DNA of 64,000 bases, from assembly GCF_003480435.1 (NCBI RefSeq), contig NZ_QUJB01000002.1, positions 59,683 to 123,682 of the forward strand. The letters are read 5' to 3'. The notes beneath the pieces were generated by a model. That model had not been told where the DNA came from. It searched no databases and saw only the letters and a program-made list of their open reading frames with translations. Position numbers and translations under genes: made by a program. Source of the DNA: Clostridium sp. AM30-24 (lineage in GTDB: Bacteria > Bacillota > Clostridia > Lachnospirales > Lachnospiraceae). Of this stretch, positions 1-8,388 are shown in pieces (within the stretch, counting starts at the first letter, position 1; each line of letters starts with the position of its first letter).

Positions 1-41
1 TGTTAACCGCGCTGTCGTAGGTTCGAGTCCTACTCGGGGAG
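1..41 (+). tRNA. tRNA-Asn (GTT), 5' end outside window
   Basis: The 3' half of a tRNA. It begins at U33 with anticodon GTT (2-4), then the 3' side of the anticodon stem, a 5-nt variable loop, the T arm GTAGG-TTCGAGT-CCTAC (17-33), acceptor strand TCGGGGA and discriminator G41. CCA is not encoded. Anticodon GUU reads Asn codons. First member of a three-tRNA cluster. Confidence 0.9.
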
Positions 42-126
42 CTTTTTTCGTACTATCCGATGAACCTGATGACTGGTAATACTACCCGGTTGACAGAGGC
101 ATGTAAATATGGTAGTATATATTTAA

Positions 127-198
127 GGCCCCATGGTCAAGCGGTTAAGACATCGCCCTTTCACGGCGGTAACACGAGTTCGAACCTCGTTGGGGTCA
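127..198 (+). tRNA. tRNA-Glu (TTC)
   Basis: Complete 72-nt cloverleaf. Acceptor GGCCCCA pairs with TGGGGTC, the anticodon loop carries TTC, and the T arm is CGAGG/CCTCG-like around TTCGAAC. The discriminator is A198 and CCA is not encoded. It sits between tRNA-Asn and tRNA-Cys, presumably in one transcript. Confidence 0.95.
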
Positions 199-211
199 TT
201 TAACTAAATAT

Positions 212-282
212 GGCGACATAGCCAAGTGGTAAGGCGTGGGTCTGCAACACCCTGATCACCAGTTCAAATCTGGTTGTCGCCT
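212..282 (+). tRNA. tRNA-Cys (GCA)
   Basis: Complete 71-nt cloverleaf. Acceptor GGCGACA pairs with TGTCGCC, the anticodon is GCA, the T arm is CCAGT/ATCTGG around TTCAAAT, and the discriminator is T282. Last tRNA of the cluster, followed 12 nt later by a strong terminator. Confidence 0.95.
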
Positions 283-294
283 CTCTTATGAGAG

Positions 295-333
295 CCTCAG
301 AATCCTTTATTTATAAGGGTTCTGGGGTTTTTG
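295..333 (+). terminator. Rho-independent terminator of the tRNA cluster
   Basis: A 13-bp stem (295-307 with 315-327, including G-T pairs), a 7-nt loop and a following T run. It ends the tRNA transcript. Confidence 0.9.
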
Positions 334-407
334 TTTTATAATTTTGATGTTTGCGCGTGTTTGCGCAAGCAGAAGCTATTTTTGAGATGGCATGTATGCG
401 GATCGGA

Positions 408-438
408 AGCCCTGCGGATCATCCCTGCAGGGCTTTTT
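408..438 (+). terminator. Rho-independent terminator-like hairpin
   Basis: Perfect 8-bp stem AGCCCTGC/GCAGGGCT (408-415 with 427-434) followed by TTTTT. No gene is recognisable between this and the previous terminator, so it is a back-up terminator or the end of a short unrecognised RNA. Confidence 0.7.
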
Positions 439-537
439 AAATTGCACTGTGAAGCGATTAAAATAAAATGGAACAAGCGTTCGATAAGAGAAGAGGGACA
501 TGAAACGTGTTATCTTCATTATATGAAAAGTTTGTAA

Positions 538-581
538 ATGAGAGCAGAAGCTATGTAGATAGCCGCTGCTCTCATTTTTTT
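538..581 (+). terminator. Rho-independent terminator-like hairpin
   Basis: 10-bp stem ATGAGAGCAG/CTGCTCTCAT (538-547 with 566-575) followed by seven T. It is the third hairpin in the gene-free stretch 283-658, where I see no convincing coding sequence. A small RNA between 439 and 538 is possible but unsupported. Confidence 0.7.
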
Positions 582-658
582 GCGGACGATAGATGAAAAA
601 CTATGCATCCGTTGTCTGCTGGGATATGGGTAATGCTCTATAGGACTGTTAAATTAGC

Positions 659-1321
659 TTAGACTAATTCACGAATCACCCGTGCTACGAGTGTACGGGA
701 AAGAAGGACTGGTTTTTGGGTCAGAGCCTGGATGCGTTCCTTCATTTCGATGGTGTATCCGATGCAGTCTAAAAGGATCAGATCTGTATCGGCGGGGATC
801 TCCTTTGCAGCTGCAAAAACAGCGAGAGGATCACCGTATGGGGATACAGAGGTCACGTGGAGAGAGTCACAGCAGTCTTTCCATTTTCCGGGCATCTGTG
901 CCTCCTGCTCCTTTGTAGGAATGATGACAGACAGATTTTTCACGCCGATGGCCGGGATCAGTCCCTTTAAGATATGGTCAGGGAAGATAAGGGGGACATT
1001 GGAGCGAAATTCAGCCGGAAATTCTCCGGTGCAGAGGAAAAGGATCAGGGAAACACCCTGCTGTTCGAGATCGTCAATGCAAAGCTGCAGGCGGGGAAGA
1101 ATGTAGGATTCTCCGAATGTCGCTGAGGTTCCGTCCGTAAGCCTGGACACAAGGACATTTTCACCGGGACGTGGAACAAACTTTGCAATCTCTTCCTTTG
1201 AAAGTCCGTCCAGTGCTCCTGCCTGAATGATCTCAACCGAGTCTCCGAGGATGGGCTGGATCTCAGGAATCAGGTCAACTCTGGGAGACTGGCCGACAGT
1301 AATCGCGCCGATTTTTTTCAT
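659..1321 (-). CDS. AroM family protein
   Basis: About 220 aa, starting at MKKIGAITVGQSPR, which matches the AroM-family N-terminus (IGxxTxGQxPR). I chose this ATG (1319-1321) because GGGG lies 8-10 nt upstream; a longer reading adds 20 unrelated residues. Later motifs (LFLCTGEF, LLDCIGYT) fit the family, which belongs to the Asp/Glu-racemase-like superfamily and has no firmly assigned reaction. It lies downstream of the sigma-54 activator with a 136-nt gap, so the two may be cotranscribed. A role with the 4-hydroxybutyrate genes is only inferred from position. Confidence 0.85.
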   Translation of the reverse strand: MKKIGAITVGQSPRVDLIPEIQPILGDSVEIIQAGALDGLSKEEIAKFVPRPGENVLVSRLTDGTSATFGESYILPRLQLCIDDLEQQGVSLILFLCTGEFPAEFRSNVPLIFPDHILKGLIPAIGVKNLSVIIPTKEQEAQMPGKWKDCCDSLHVTSVSPYGDPLAVFAAAKEIPADTDLILLDCIGYTIEMKERIQALTQKPVLLSRTLVARVIRELV

Positions 1322-1457
1322 AGTGATACCCCTTTCAGAATCATTGGTTTGAGGGCTGCCTGTGGCAGTCCACAGGTACAAGATACCTTTACTTAGATAT
1401 CATCAATATATCATATCTGTAGCCTCAAAGCCAGATAAACATTGTGCTTCCCATCTA

Positions 1458-2861
1458 TCAATCCACATTTTTCGTATATTTCTGTCTCTTCCGGACGAAC
1501 GTTGACGGTGTCATTCCGAGGCTCTCTGCGGCCTCACGGACGTTTCCGTACTTTTCGTAGGCATGGTTGATATATTCCAGTTCCAGCTCTTCCATAGCGG
1601 TTTTTAAGTCCTTTACAGGGTCGAGGACTCTGGACTTTGTCTCCGGGCGATCTTCTACTGTGAATAAGTGGAGAGCATCGGGACCGATCTCATCCTCGTT
1701 GCTGATGATGACAGCCCGCTCAATAATGTTTCTGAGCTCACGGATATTTCCGGGCCAGCTGTAGTCCTGCATCATCTTGGCGGAAAGAGGGGAGAGGTAT
1801 TTTTTAAAATCATATTTTCGGTTCAAAGTCTGCAGGAACGACTGGGCCAGAGGCAGGATGTCGTCCGGGCGTTCCCTGAGCGGCGGAATATGGACCGGGA
1901 AGATCATTAAGCGGTAATAGAGATCCTGGCGGAATGTTTTTTGTTTTACCATCTCCTCAAGATCACGGTTGGTAGCGGCGAGAACGCGGACATCCACTTT
2001 TACTGGCTTTCTTCCGCCGATCCGCTCAAATTCCTGCTCCTGTAAGACGCGCAGAAGTTTTACCTGCATATCGAGGGGCAGTTCTCCTACCTCATCAAGG
2101 AAGATCGTTCCGGTGTTCGCCAGCTCGAACAGACCCATTTTCCCGTTTTTGTCAGCTCCTGTAAATGCACCTTTTTCATATCCAAACAACTCACTTTCTA
2201 CCAGATTCGCAGGGATCGCACCGCAGTTTACTTTGATAAACGGTTTGTCTTTTCTTGCGCTGTGCTGGTAAATATATTTTGCGAAGACTTCTTTTCCGAC
2301 ACCTGTTTCCCCAAACAGGATCACGGTGGTATCAAGAGGCGCTACCCGGTCGATCATGGACAGAACGAGTTCAGTCCGGGCATCCTCGGCTACCATGCTG
2401 CATTGATTTCTGTGATTCTTCCGGATCCGGAGAATCTCCTCGCGCAGCAGATTTCCCTCTGTCTTTAAGTGTGATGCTTCTTCTTTCAGATGATACAGCT
2501 CTGTGACATCGCGCACATTGGTGATCACGAGAACGATCTCATTTTTATTGTTGAAGATCGGGCTGCTCGTGATGAGTGCCCGTTTTCCGGTCTTAAATTC
2601 CTGCTGGATCGTAATCGGCCGCTTTTCTTCCAGGGCCATCAGCGTTCCGGAAGCGGAGATCGTTCCATTATTTACAAGCTCTTTCATATTGACTCCGAGC
2701 ACCTCGGAGGCCTTTAATCCGGAGATGGTAAGATAGGAACGGTTTACTTTTATGGTGGTTGCCTGACCGTCCGTGATGTAGATTCCGTCAAAGGAATGTT
2801 CAATTACAGTGTCCAGCAGTTCATTGCTAAACACTGCTTCATTTGTTTTTGTATATCCCAT
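1458..2861 (-). CDS. Sigma-54-dependent transcriptional activator (PAS-AAA+-Fis)
   Basis: 467 aa. An N-terminal PAS-type sensor domain (about residues 10-120) is followed by a short coiled linker (about 125-150). The AAA+ domain has Walker A GETGVGKE (184-191), the sigma-54 contact motif GAFTGA (231-236), Walker B FLDEVGEL and an arginine-finger region, and a Fis-type helix-turn-helix sits at the end (VREAAESLGMTPSTFVRK). Proteins of this type bind upstream enhancers and remodel sigma-54 polymerase. It is the only such activator in the window. Two -24/-12 promoters and a palindromic site lie at 7587-7992, so it is the natural candidate to drive both abfD and the divergent cluster. Its ligand is unknown; a 4-hydroxybutyrate-related acid is a guess. 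Confidence 0.93.
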   Translation of the reverse strand: MGYTKTNEAVFSNELLDTVIEHSFDGIYITDGQATTIKVNRSYLTISGLKASEVLGVNMKELVNNGTISASGTLMALEEKRPITIQQEFKTGKRALITSSPIFNNKNEIVLVITNVRDVTELYHLKEEASHLKTEGNLLREEILRIRKNHRNQCSMVAEDARTELVLSMIDRVAPLDTTVILFGETGVGKEVFAKYIYQHSARKDKPFIKVNCGAIPANLVESELFGYEKGAFTGADKNGKMGLFELANTGTIFLDEVGELPLDMQVKLLRVLQEQEFERIGGRKPVKVDVRVLAATNRDLEEMVKQKTFRQDLYYRLMIFPVHIPPLRERPDDILPLAQSFLQTLNRKYDFKKYLSPLSAKMMQDYSWPGNIRELRNIIERAVIISNEDEIGPDALHLFTVEDRPETKSRVLDPVKDLKTAMEELELEYINHAYEKYGNVREAAESLGMTPSTFVRKRQKYTKNVD

Positions 2862-3048
2862 ATGTAATTCCCTTACCTAATTTGATCAGTATCGATTGGA
2901 AAATTCCAACCTTCATTGTACCATATTATTAATTCAATATCTATACAGAAACTCATGGTCAGTGCTTTAAAAAGGTAATTGAGCATGTTCTTAGCATGGC
3001 TTTTACACTCCGAAAACTATGTATTGACTGATGCGTGTTTGAGGGTAT

Positions 3049-3087
3049 GACAACACAAAACCGGCAGACCTGTGGGTGGTCTGCCGG
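3049..3087 (-). terminator. Rho-independent terminator of the abfD-abfT-permease operon
   Basis: Perfect 10-bp GC-rich stem CCGGCAGACC/GGTCTGCCGG (3061-3070 with 3078-3087). On the minus strand it is followed by TTTTGTGTT. It lies about 50 nt past the permease stop. I see nothing coding between it and the sigma-54 activator start at 2861. Confidence 0.8.
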
Positions 3088-3138
3088 GAAAAGGGGGTAT
3101 TGGAGGTTATTTCAATATTTCAACTATAAAAGGAGATT

Positions 3139-4509
3139 TTATTCTGTCTGTGTGTTTAATGCTTTTTCCGGAACCTCAACGCTCTTGAAATGTCCGTAGA
3201 TCAGAACGTAGAGGATAACGCCGACTGCGAGTCCCCAGCTTGCGCCTTTGATCGCGAGAACAGCTGCCATAACACCGGCGAGTCCGCGCTCGGAATCTGT
3301 GTGGATCATACTAAGCCCGATCTGGCAGCAGACAAAGCCCTGCACGATAAGAGTCAGAGACAAAGCTGCCGGAAGGATCGGCTGTACAAAAGATGCAACC
3401 GGAACAAGGGCAACACAGATAAAGGTGGACCAACGGAATGTACCGACTCCGCTGAAAATGGAATCCATTGCTTTTCTGCCGTCTTTGTATCGCTCGGAAA
3501 CTGCGGCTGTAACGGCTGCCCAGAGCGGACCACAAAGGCTCGGATACGGGCAGATAAACGCCTGAATGATGTTTCTGATCGCGCTGATGATGTTGGAACG
3601 GTTTGCGTTGAAGTCGATATGCTCATCGGTACGGACTTCCTCAGCACTGCGGATCAGCTGCTCGCTGGAAACGAAATCGCCAAAAGCGATGATGTAAACG
3701 GCAATGGCGGTCGGGATAACAGAAATGATCTTTCCGATGCTCGGGAAACCGATCGCGAACGGGCTTAAGGTATTCCAGATGATCGCGAAATCCGGAATCT
3801 TGATAATTGAACCAAGAACCAGATTCGGTGCCGGAAGCTCACCGGAGAGAGGTCCTACGATCACGGCTACGATGACCGCCGGCAGCATGCCGAAGTTGCC
3901 GACCATGTACCAGAGTTTATTTTTTGCCTTCATCTTCTTAAATAAAAGAGAGAAGAGAAGGAAGTATGCAAAGATGGAACCGACGAGAACGGTTACCGGA
4001 TAAAGACCGGCACGTCCGCCTGCTTTGAATTCACCCATGATCGCAGAGAAGCCTGCGCCGAGGAGAATTCCGGATTTGATTGCATTCGGGATCGCACCGA
4101 TGATCCTACTTGCAAGACCGGTGATTCCCATGAAGAGGAAGATCAGTCCGACAACGAGCTGTAAGGCGATCATAGTCTGGACACGCTCAGGTCCCTGCTC
4201 TGTGAGCGTTAAAAAAGCGGTGACAAGCGGGATCGCCGGGGTGATCCACCCGGGAACGACCGGGTCACCTAACAGGGAGTGGAGATTGTAGAAGAAGCCG
4301 TTGATGATGACCATGCTCCATGCGACTTCGTAAGGAACACCTAAGAGCTCCTGAAGAACCGGAATCGCACCGAGACAGGTCGCACACATTAAGATCGCCT
4401 GGAGACATTCGGAAATTTCCCAGCGATAATGGATAAACGGGATCCGGATCTTAAATGGACCGGCCGGAATAAAGGGCTGTTCTTTGCCATTTTCACGATG
4501 TAAGGCCAT
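3139..4509 (-). CDS. Multi-pass permease, NCS2/xanthine-uracil-like, 4-hydroxybutyrate operon
   Basis: About 456 aa with 11-13 hydrophobic segments, for example near ILMCATCLGAIPVL, VVGLIFLFMGITG and ILLGAGFSAIMG. The repeated glycine-rich half-helices recall the NCS2/SulP fold, but I cannot assign a substrate. The ATG at 4507-4509 is preceded by GGAG at good spacing; an in-frame ATG 18 nt upstream places that GGAG inside the reading frame and is less likely. It is the third gene after abfD and abfT, which suggests import of a hydroxy-acid or a related substrate. That role is inference. Confidence 0.7.
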   Translation of the reverse strand: MALHRENGKEQPFIPAGPFKIRIPFIHYRWEISECLQAILMCATCLGAIPVLQELLGVPYEVAWSMVIINGFFYNLHSLLGDPVVPGWITPAIPLVTAFLTLTEQGPERVQTMIALQLVVGLIFLFMGITGLASRIIGAIPNAIKSGILLGAGFSAIMGEFKAGGRAGLYPVTVLVGSIFAYFLLFSLLFKKMKAKNKLWYMVGNFGMLPAVIVAVIVGPLSGELPAPNLVLGSIIKIPDFAIIWNTLSPFAIGFPSIGKIISVIPTAIAVYIIAFGDFVSSEQLIRSAEEVRTDEHIDFNANRSNIISAIRNIIQAFICPYPSLCGPLWAAVTAAVSERYKDGRKAMDSIFSGVGTFRWSTFICVALVPVASFVQPILPAALSLTLIVQGFVCCQIGLSMIHTDSERGLAGVMAAVLAIKGASWGLAVGVILYVLIYGHFKSVEVPEKALNTQTE

Positions 4510-4647
4510 ATGTGTAACTCCTATCATACATTATGGAAGTGCAGTCCCGTACCGGAAGGTGATCGGAAATTGAAAGTCCGATACAGGACTGATGGTTTAT
4601 CCTGCCGTATCCCGAGGGCACCGGACTAACGGCAGGGAGTTCGCCGT

Positions 4648-5958
4648 TTACTCATAGGAACAGTGGAACCGCTCCTCGTAAACTTTCTTTAATTCGTCGC
4701 GGAAATTCGGGTGGGCGATCTCGATCAGAGCATGCGCACGCTGTTTTAAGGTCTTTCCGGACAATTTTGCTATACCATATTCCGTGATGACGTAATCCAC
4801 GTCATTTCTGGAGGTTGTAACGGCTGCGCCTTCGTCAAGCAGCGGAACAATCTTGGAAACGGTTCCCTTCGCGGCTGTGGACGGGAAGGCGAGAATGGAA
4901 CGGCCATTCTTTGCCATGGCAGCACCGCGGACGAAATCCACCTGACCTCCGACACCGGAGATCTGGGTATATCCGATAGTCTCGGAAGCGGCCTGTCCCA
5001 TCAGGTCGATCTGGACGCAGGAGTTGATGGAGACAATGTTGTCTTCCTTCATGACAACGACCGGATTGTTTACATAATCAACCGGATACATCTCAACATC
5101 CGGATTGTTGTTGACGAAATCGTAAAGTCTCTTTGTACCCATTAAGAAGTTTGCGACAAACTTGCCGACATGGGTCTTTTTCTTTGTGTTCGTGATAACA
5201 CCTTTTTCAACCAGTTCCACAACGCCGTCGGAAAACATCTCAGAGTGGATGCCGAGGTCTTTCTTTTCTGTTAAGAAGAGAAGAACAGCGTCCGGAATTG
5301 CGCCGATCCCAAGCTGAAGGGTATCACCGTCATGGATCAGGGATGCGCAGTTTGCGCCGATGGCGCGCTCCACATCGCCGATCTTCGGCGGAGCGAGTTC
5401 AATGATCGGGGCATCATGCTCCACGATCGCGGCAATATTTGCGTCTGATGCATTGATGCAGCTGTCACCGCCGGTTCTCGGGAGCTCATGGTTTACCTGA
5501 ACGATTACGCTTTTTGCGGCTCTTGCTGCAGGAAGTGTGTAGTCGATGGAAATTCCGAGACTCATGTTTCCATTTTCATCCGGCGGAGTAGCCTGAACGA
5601 GCGCTACATCGACCGGGAGACTTCCGTTTGTAAATAATGATGGAATGCGGTAGAAGAAGCACGGAGTATAGTCACCGCGGCCCTCTGCGACTGCTTTTCT
5701 TGTAGTGCCGCCAACGAAAAGAGCGTTGTGGCGGAAATGGGATTCCATTCCCGGCTGTGCATAACCGGCTTTTCCCATAGCGACCATGTGGACGATCTCT
5801 ACATCGTGGTAGCTTTCAGCATTTGCAACCATTGCGTCTACCAGATAGGACGGCTCTGCGCAGGCATGACCGATCACAACGCGGTTGCCGGATTTAATAA
5901 GCTCCACTGCCTTTTCGGCAGTGGTGAGCTTAGATTTATATTCGTTTTCCCAACTCAT
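4648..5958 (-). CDS. abfT: 4-hydroxybutyrate CoA-transferase
   Basis: 436 aa of the acetyl-CoA hydrolase/transferase family (Cat2/AbfT type). It moves CoA from acetyl-CoA (or butyryl-CoA) to 4-hydroxybutyrate. The glycine-rich segment LQLGIGAIPDA precedes GIHSEMFSDG, which carries the expected catalytic glutamate (E240). The C-terminal CoA-binding segment GVGGQVDFVRGA is also typical. It starts 18 nt after the abfD stop with a GGAGG-type ribosome-binding site, so the two are cotranscribed. Together with AbfD this gives 4-hydroxybutyrate to crotonyl-CoA. Assignment over other family-I-like transferases rests mainly on the abfD neighbour. Confidence 0.93.
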   Translation of the reverse strand: MSWENEYKSKLTTAEKAVELIKSGNRVVIGHACAEPSYLVDAMVANAESYHDVEIVHMVAMGKAGYAQPGMESHFRHNALFVGGTTRKAVAEGRGDYTPCFFYRIPSLFTNGSLPVDVALVQATPPDENGNMSLGISIDYTLPAARAAKSVIVQVNHELPRTGGDSCINASDANIAAIVEHDAPIIELAPPKIGDVERAIGANCASLIHDGDTLQLGIGAIPDAVLLFLTEKKDLGIHSEMFSDGVVELVEKGVITNTKKKTHVGKFVANFLMGTKRLYDFVNNNPDVEMYPVDYVNNPVVVMKEDNIVSINSCVQIDLMGQAASETIGYTQISGVGGQVDFVRGAAMAKNGRSILAFPSTAAKGTVSKIVPLLDEGAAVTTSRNDVDYVITEYGIAKLSGKTLKQRAHALIEIAHPNFRDELKKVYEERFHCSYE

Positions 5959-5976
5959 GGAAGATACCTCCCGTTA

Positions 5977-7428
5977 TTATTCTGTGATTTTTGCGATATC
6001 TTTCGCAAGTTTCTTCTTCATTGCGAGGTTGCCCTGACGGGAGATCATGATTCTCTGTGCCTGCGGGGAACCTGCGCCGTGCATGGACTCTGTGCGGTAT
6101 CCGACAGCGGCTGCGCCAAGAGTCAGGTTCTCGATGAGTCTCATGATGCGGAGACGGTTTTCTGTGGAAACAGCGTTTACACCGCGGAAATATTTGTCAA
6201 CATACTTGCCCAGGAACGGATCCTTTAAGTCTTTCTCGGACGGTGCGGTAACCATAAGACCACCGGCGATATCCTCTGCAAGACGAGCGATCTCGTACGG
6301 GAATCTTGTAACATTCTGCTTGCAGACGTTTGCGAGAAGAAGGTCGATCAGGTAGTTGCCGGATTTTGTCGGACGGCCCTCTGCGGAGCATGCAATACCA
6401 CAGCAGTAAAGTGTCTCATTTAAGTGAGTCATCTCAATGAGCTTGTCCTTGATATGGGATGCCTTCTGAGCACCGTTGAAGTCTGCGGCAACGGCAGCAG
6501 CACCGATCAGGACATCACCGACACCAACCTTACATCCGCCGTAGGACTGTCTGTGGTAGCCTGCGAAACGCTCAACCAGAACACCTGCAAACTCATTCTC
6601 GCCGTTTAAGAAGATACGGTCATTCGGTACGAATACATCATCGAAGATTACGAGAGCCTCTGTTCCGCCGAACTGGGAGTTTCCTACATCGATCTCGCTG
6701 CCTTCAAGCTTTCTTGTATCACAGGACTGACGGCCGACGATCATGAAGATGCCCTTTGCGTCTGTCGGAACTGCGAATGCAACTGCGTAGTCCTTGTCGT
6801 CCTCGCCCATCGCCTGTGTCGGCATTACGATAACCTCGTGAGAGTTTACGAAACCTGTCTGGTGAGCTTTCGCGCCGCGGACAACGATTCCGTCCGGTCT
6901 TCTCTCAACGACTCTTAAGTAAAGATCCGGATCTGCCTGTAAGTGGGGCGGAAGGGAACGGTCACCCTTCGGGTCTGTCATAGCGCCGTCAACGGTGTAG
7001 TCATGCTCCTGAACGTACTGGAGGAATTTCTTGAAGTTCTCATGGTAATGTGTTCCGTACTTTTCATCTGTCTCATAGGTTGTGCTGTAAACGGCGTTGA
7101 ACGCGTCCATGCCGACACAGCGCTGGAAACAGGCTGCGGTCTTCTGTCCACAGAGTCTCTGCATTTTAACCTTCTTGATCAGGTCATCGGTGCTCTGATG
7201 GATATGTGTGAAACGGTTGATGGTCTCACCTGTAAGAATGGATTTTGCTGTCATTAAGTCTGCGTACTCCGGATCCTGAGCCAGATCGTAGGTTGCTTTT
7301 ACAGAGTTTAAGGACGGACGGAGGATCGGATCGTCAACTGGATTTTCGATCTTCTTACCAAACATATAAACCTGAAGATTCAATTTTCTCATGCTCTCTA
7401 CATACTGTTCACCTGTCATTAATGCCAT
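5977..7428 (-). CDS. abfD: 4-hydroxybutyryl-CoA dehydratase / vinylacetyl-CoA isomerase
   Basis: 483 aa of the HpaB/AbfD flavin family. It dehydrates 4-hydroxybutyryl-CoA to crotonyl-CoA with a [4Fe-4S] cluster and FAD. The expected cluster ligands are visible as C100, C104, H292 and C299. The N-terminus MALMTGEQYVESMRKLNLQVY matches known AbfD starts. I chose the ATG at 7426-7428, preceded by AAGGGAA. A longer in-frame reading up to 7596 would overlap the sigma-54 promoter at 7587-7602 and so could not be transcribed in full. First gene of the operon abfD-abfT-permease. Confidence 0.96.
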   Translation of the reverse strand: MALMTGEQYVESMRKLNLQVYMFGKKIENPVDDPILRPSLNSVKATYDLAQDPEYADLMTAKSILTGETINRFTHIHQSTDDLIKKVKMQRLCGQKTAACFQRCVGMDAFNAVYSTTYETDEKYGTHYHENFKKFLQYVQEHDYTVDGAMTDPKGDRSLPPHLQADPDLYLRVVERRPDGIVVRGAKAHQTGFVNSHEVIVMPTQAMGEDDKDYAVAFAVPTDAKGIFMIVGRQSCDTRKLEGSEIDVGNSQFGGTEALVIFDDVFVPNDRIFLNGENEFAGVLVERFAGYHRQSYGGCKVGVGDVLIGAAAVAADFNGAQKASHIKDKLIEMTHLNETLYCCGIACSAEGRPTKSGNYLIDLLLANVCKQNVTRFPYEIARLAEDIAGGLMVTAPSEKDLKDPFLGKYVDKYFRGVNAVSTENRLRIMRLIENLTLGAAAVGYRTESMHGAGSPQAQRIMISRQGNLAMKKKLAKDIAKITE

Positions 7429-7586
7429 AACACATGTTCCCTTCGCAGCCATTTTCGTTGCGGCTGCATCCTTTCCTGATAAGTTTTTGTGAGTAGCTGC
7501 TATACATCCGAAGGACTTCTGGTTTGCAGGTCCTTTTTGGAATTCATAAGCTCTTGTGTTCCGTTTTCGGAACTGACCTACTATAA

Positions 7587-7602
7587 AGCAATCCATGTGC
7601 CA
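7587..7602 (-). promoter_or_regulatory. Sigma-54 (-24/-12) promoter for abfD
   Basis: On the minus strand it reads TGGCAC-N5-TTGCT, an exact match to the core consensus, with the required 10 bp between GG and GC. The predicted start is near 7576, leaving a leader of about 150 nt to the abfD ATG. Confidence 0.88.
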
Positions 7603-7830
7603 AAGTTACAAAAGCGGGAGGGAGATTTTTGGGAAATTTATTTTTTTCGGGAGATAGCCAGAAAGAATATATTAAGGAAGAAAAGAATGACAGGAAATAA
7701 AAATAAAAAAAGAAATGAAATATGATCGAACAGAATCCTGACGGAAGTAACCGGAGATCCGGGACCAGAACAGGGATTTTCTCCCCGATTTCCGGAAAAA
7801 TCTGTTGCATAAATGAAATAAATTGTCGTT

Positions 7831-7848
7831 TGTTGCAAAAACGCAACA
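7831..7848. promoter_or_regulatory. Palindromic candidate enhancer site for the sigma-54 activator
   Basis: TGTTGC-N6-GCAACA inverted repeat, with a further TGTTGC half site at 7803-7808. It lies about 235 bp from the abfD promoter and about 130 bp from the divergent one, normal distances for sigma-54 enhancers. A direct repeat CCTGAAAACCGGG (7920-7932 and 7959-7971) lies nearby. Apart from this and the promoters, the gene-free stretch 7429-8091 shows nothing clearly coding. Confidence 0.55.
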
Positions 7849-7976
7849 GAAAGGCGCCGGGATATGGAATGAGAATCACTGAGATAAAGAAAAATGGAAT
7901 ATGGCACGCGAATGAAAGGCCTGAAAACCGGGCAACTCGTGGACGGACGATCCGGTTCCCTGAAAACCGGGGTGAT

Positions 7977-7992
7977 TGGCATAAAAATTGCT
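7977..7992 (+). promoter_or_regulatory. Sigma-54 (-24/-12) promoter for the 8092-14644 cluster
   Basis: TGGCAT-N5-TTGCT with GG and GC separated by exactly 10 bp. It lies 100 nt upstream of the first gene, and the predicted start is near 8003. It differs from consensus only at the last base of the -24 element. Confidence 0.8.
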
Positions 7993-8091
7993 CATAACTA
8001 AGGACAAAGAATTCGGAGCGCTGTGTGTGTTCCGGATTCGGAACAACGAAAAAGACCCCGGTCTTTCGAGGGCAGATCAGGAGGTATCACA

Positions 8092-8388
8092 ATGATAGAA
8101 AGAATCGAAGAAGTATTGGAAAAGAAGGTCCGTCCGGCGCTGTTATCCCATGAGGGCGACGTGCAGATCGTAGAGTACGCGGATGGAGTTTTAAAGATCC
8201 GCCTGACCGGACACTGTTCCGGATGTCCGTCAGCGAGACTGACAACGGAGGAACTGATTGCGGCAGAGGTCCAGAAAGAGATCCCGGAGGTGAAGGAGGT
8301 TGTTCTCGTCAATGAGATCAGCCCGGAGCTTCTGGATTTCGCGAGAAAGCTTCTGAATCATAACCATGAAGCGCAGGAACGCATATGA
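8092..8388 (+). CDS. NifU C-terminal-domain Fe-S scaffold protein
   Basis: 98 aa, a stand-alone NifU-like C-terminal domain with the cluster-binding pair in GHCSGCPSARLTT (CxxC). Such proteins carry or deliver Fe-S clusters. The start ATG at 8092 follows AGGAGG with 7-nt spacing; upstream in-frame sequence lacks family similarity. First gene of the cluster behind the sigma-54 promoter, and it overlaps the next gene by 4 nt (ATGA). AbfD needs a [4Fe-4S] cluster and is transcribed from the opposite arm of the same control region, so a maturation role for AbfD is possible but unproven. Confidence 0.85.
   Translation: MIERIEEVLEKKVRPALLSHEGDVQIVEYADGVLKIRLTGHCSGCPSARLTTEELIAAEVQKEIPEVKEVVLVNEISPELLDFARKLLNHNHEAQERI

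Noticed and set aside
331..537. 68-codon reading frame between terminators
   Set aside because: No ribosome-binding site, it crosses a terminator hairpin and has no recognisable protein features.
7429..7596. 56-residue N-terminal extension of AbfD
   Set aside because: It overlaps the sigma-54 promoter and has no similarity to known AbfD starts; the ATG at 7428 has a better ribosome-binding site.
7722..7997. 91-codon reading frame in the divergent control region
   Set aside because: It covers the candidate enhancer and the second sigma-54 promoter, and has no family features.
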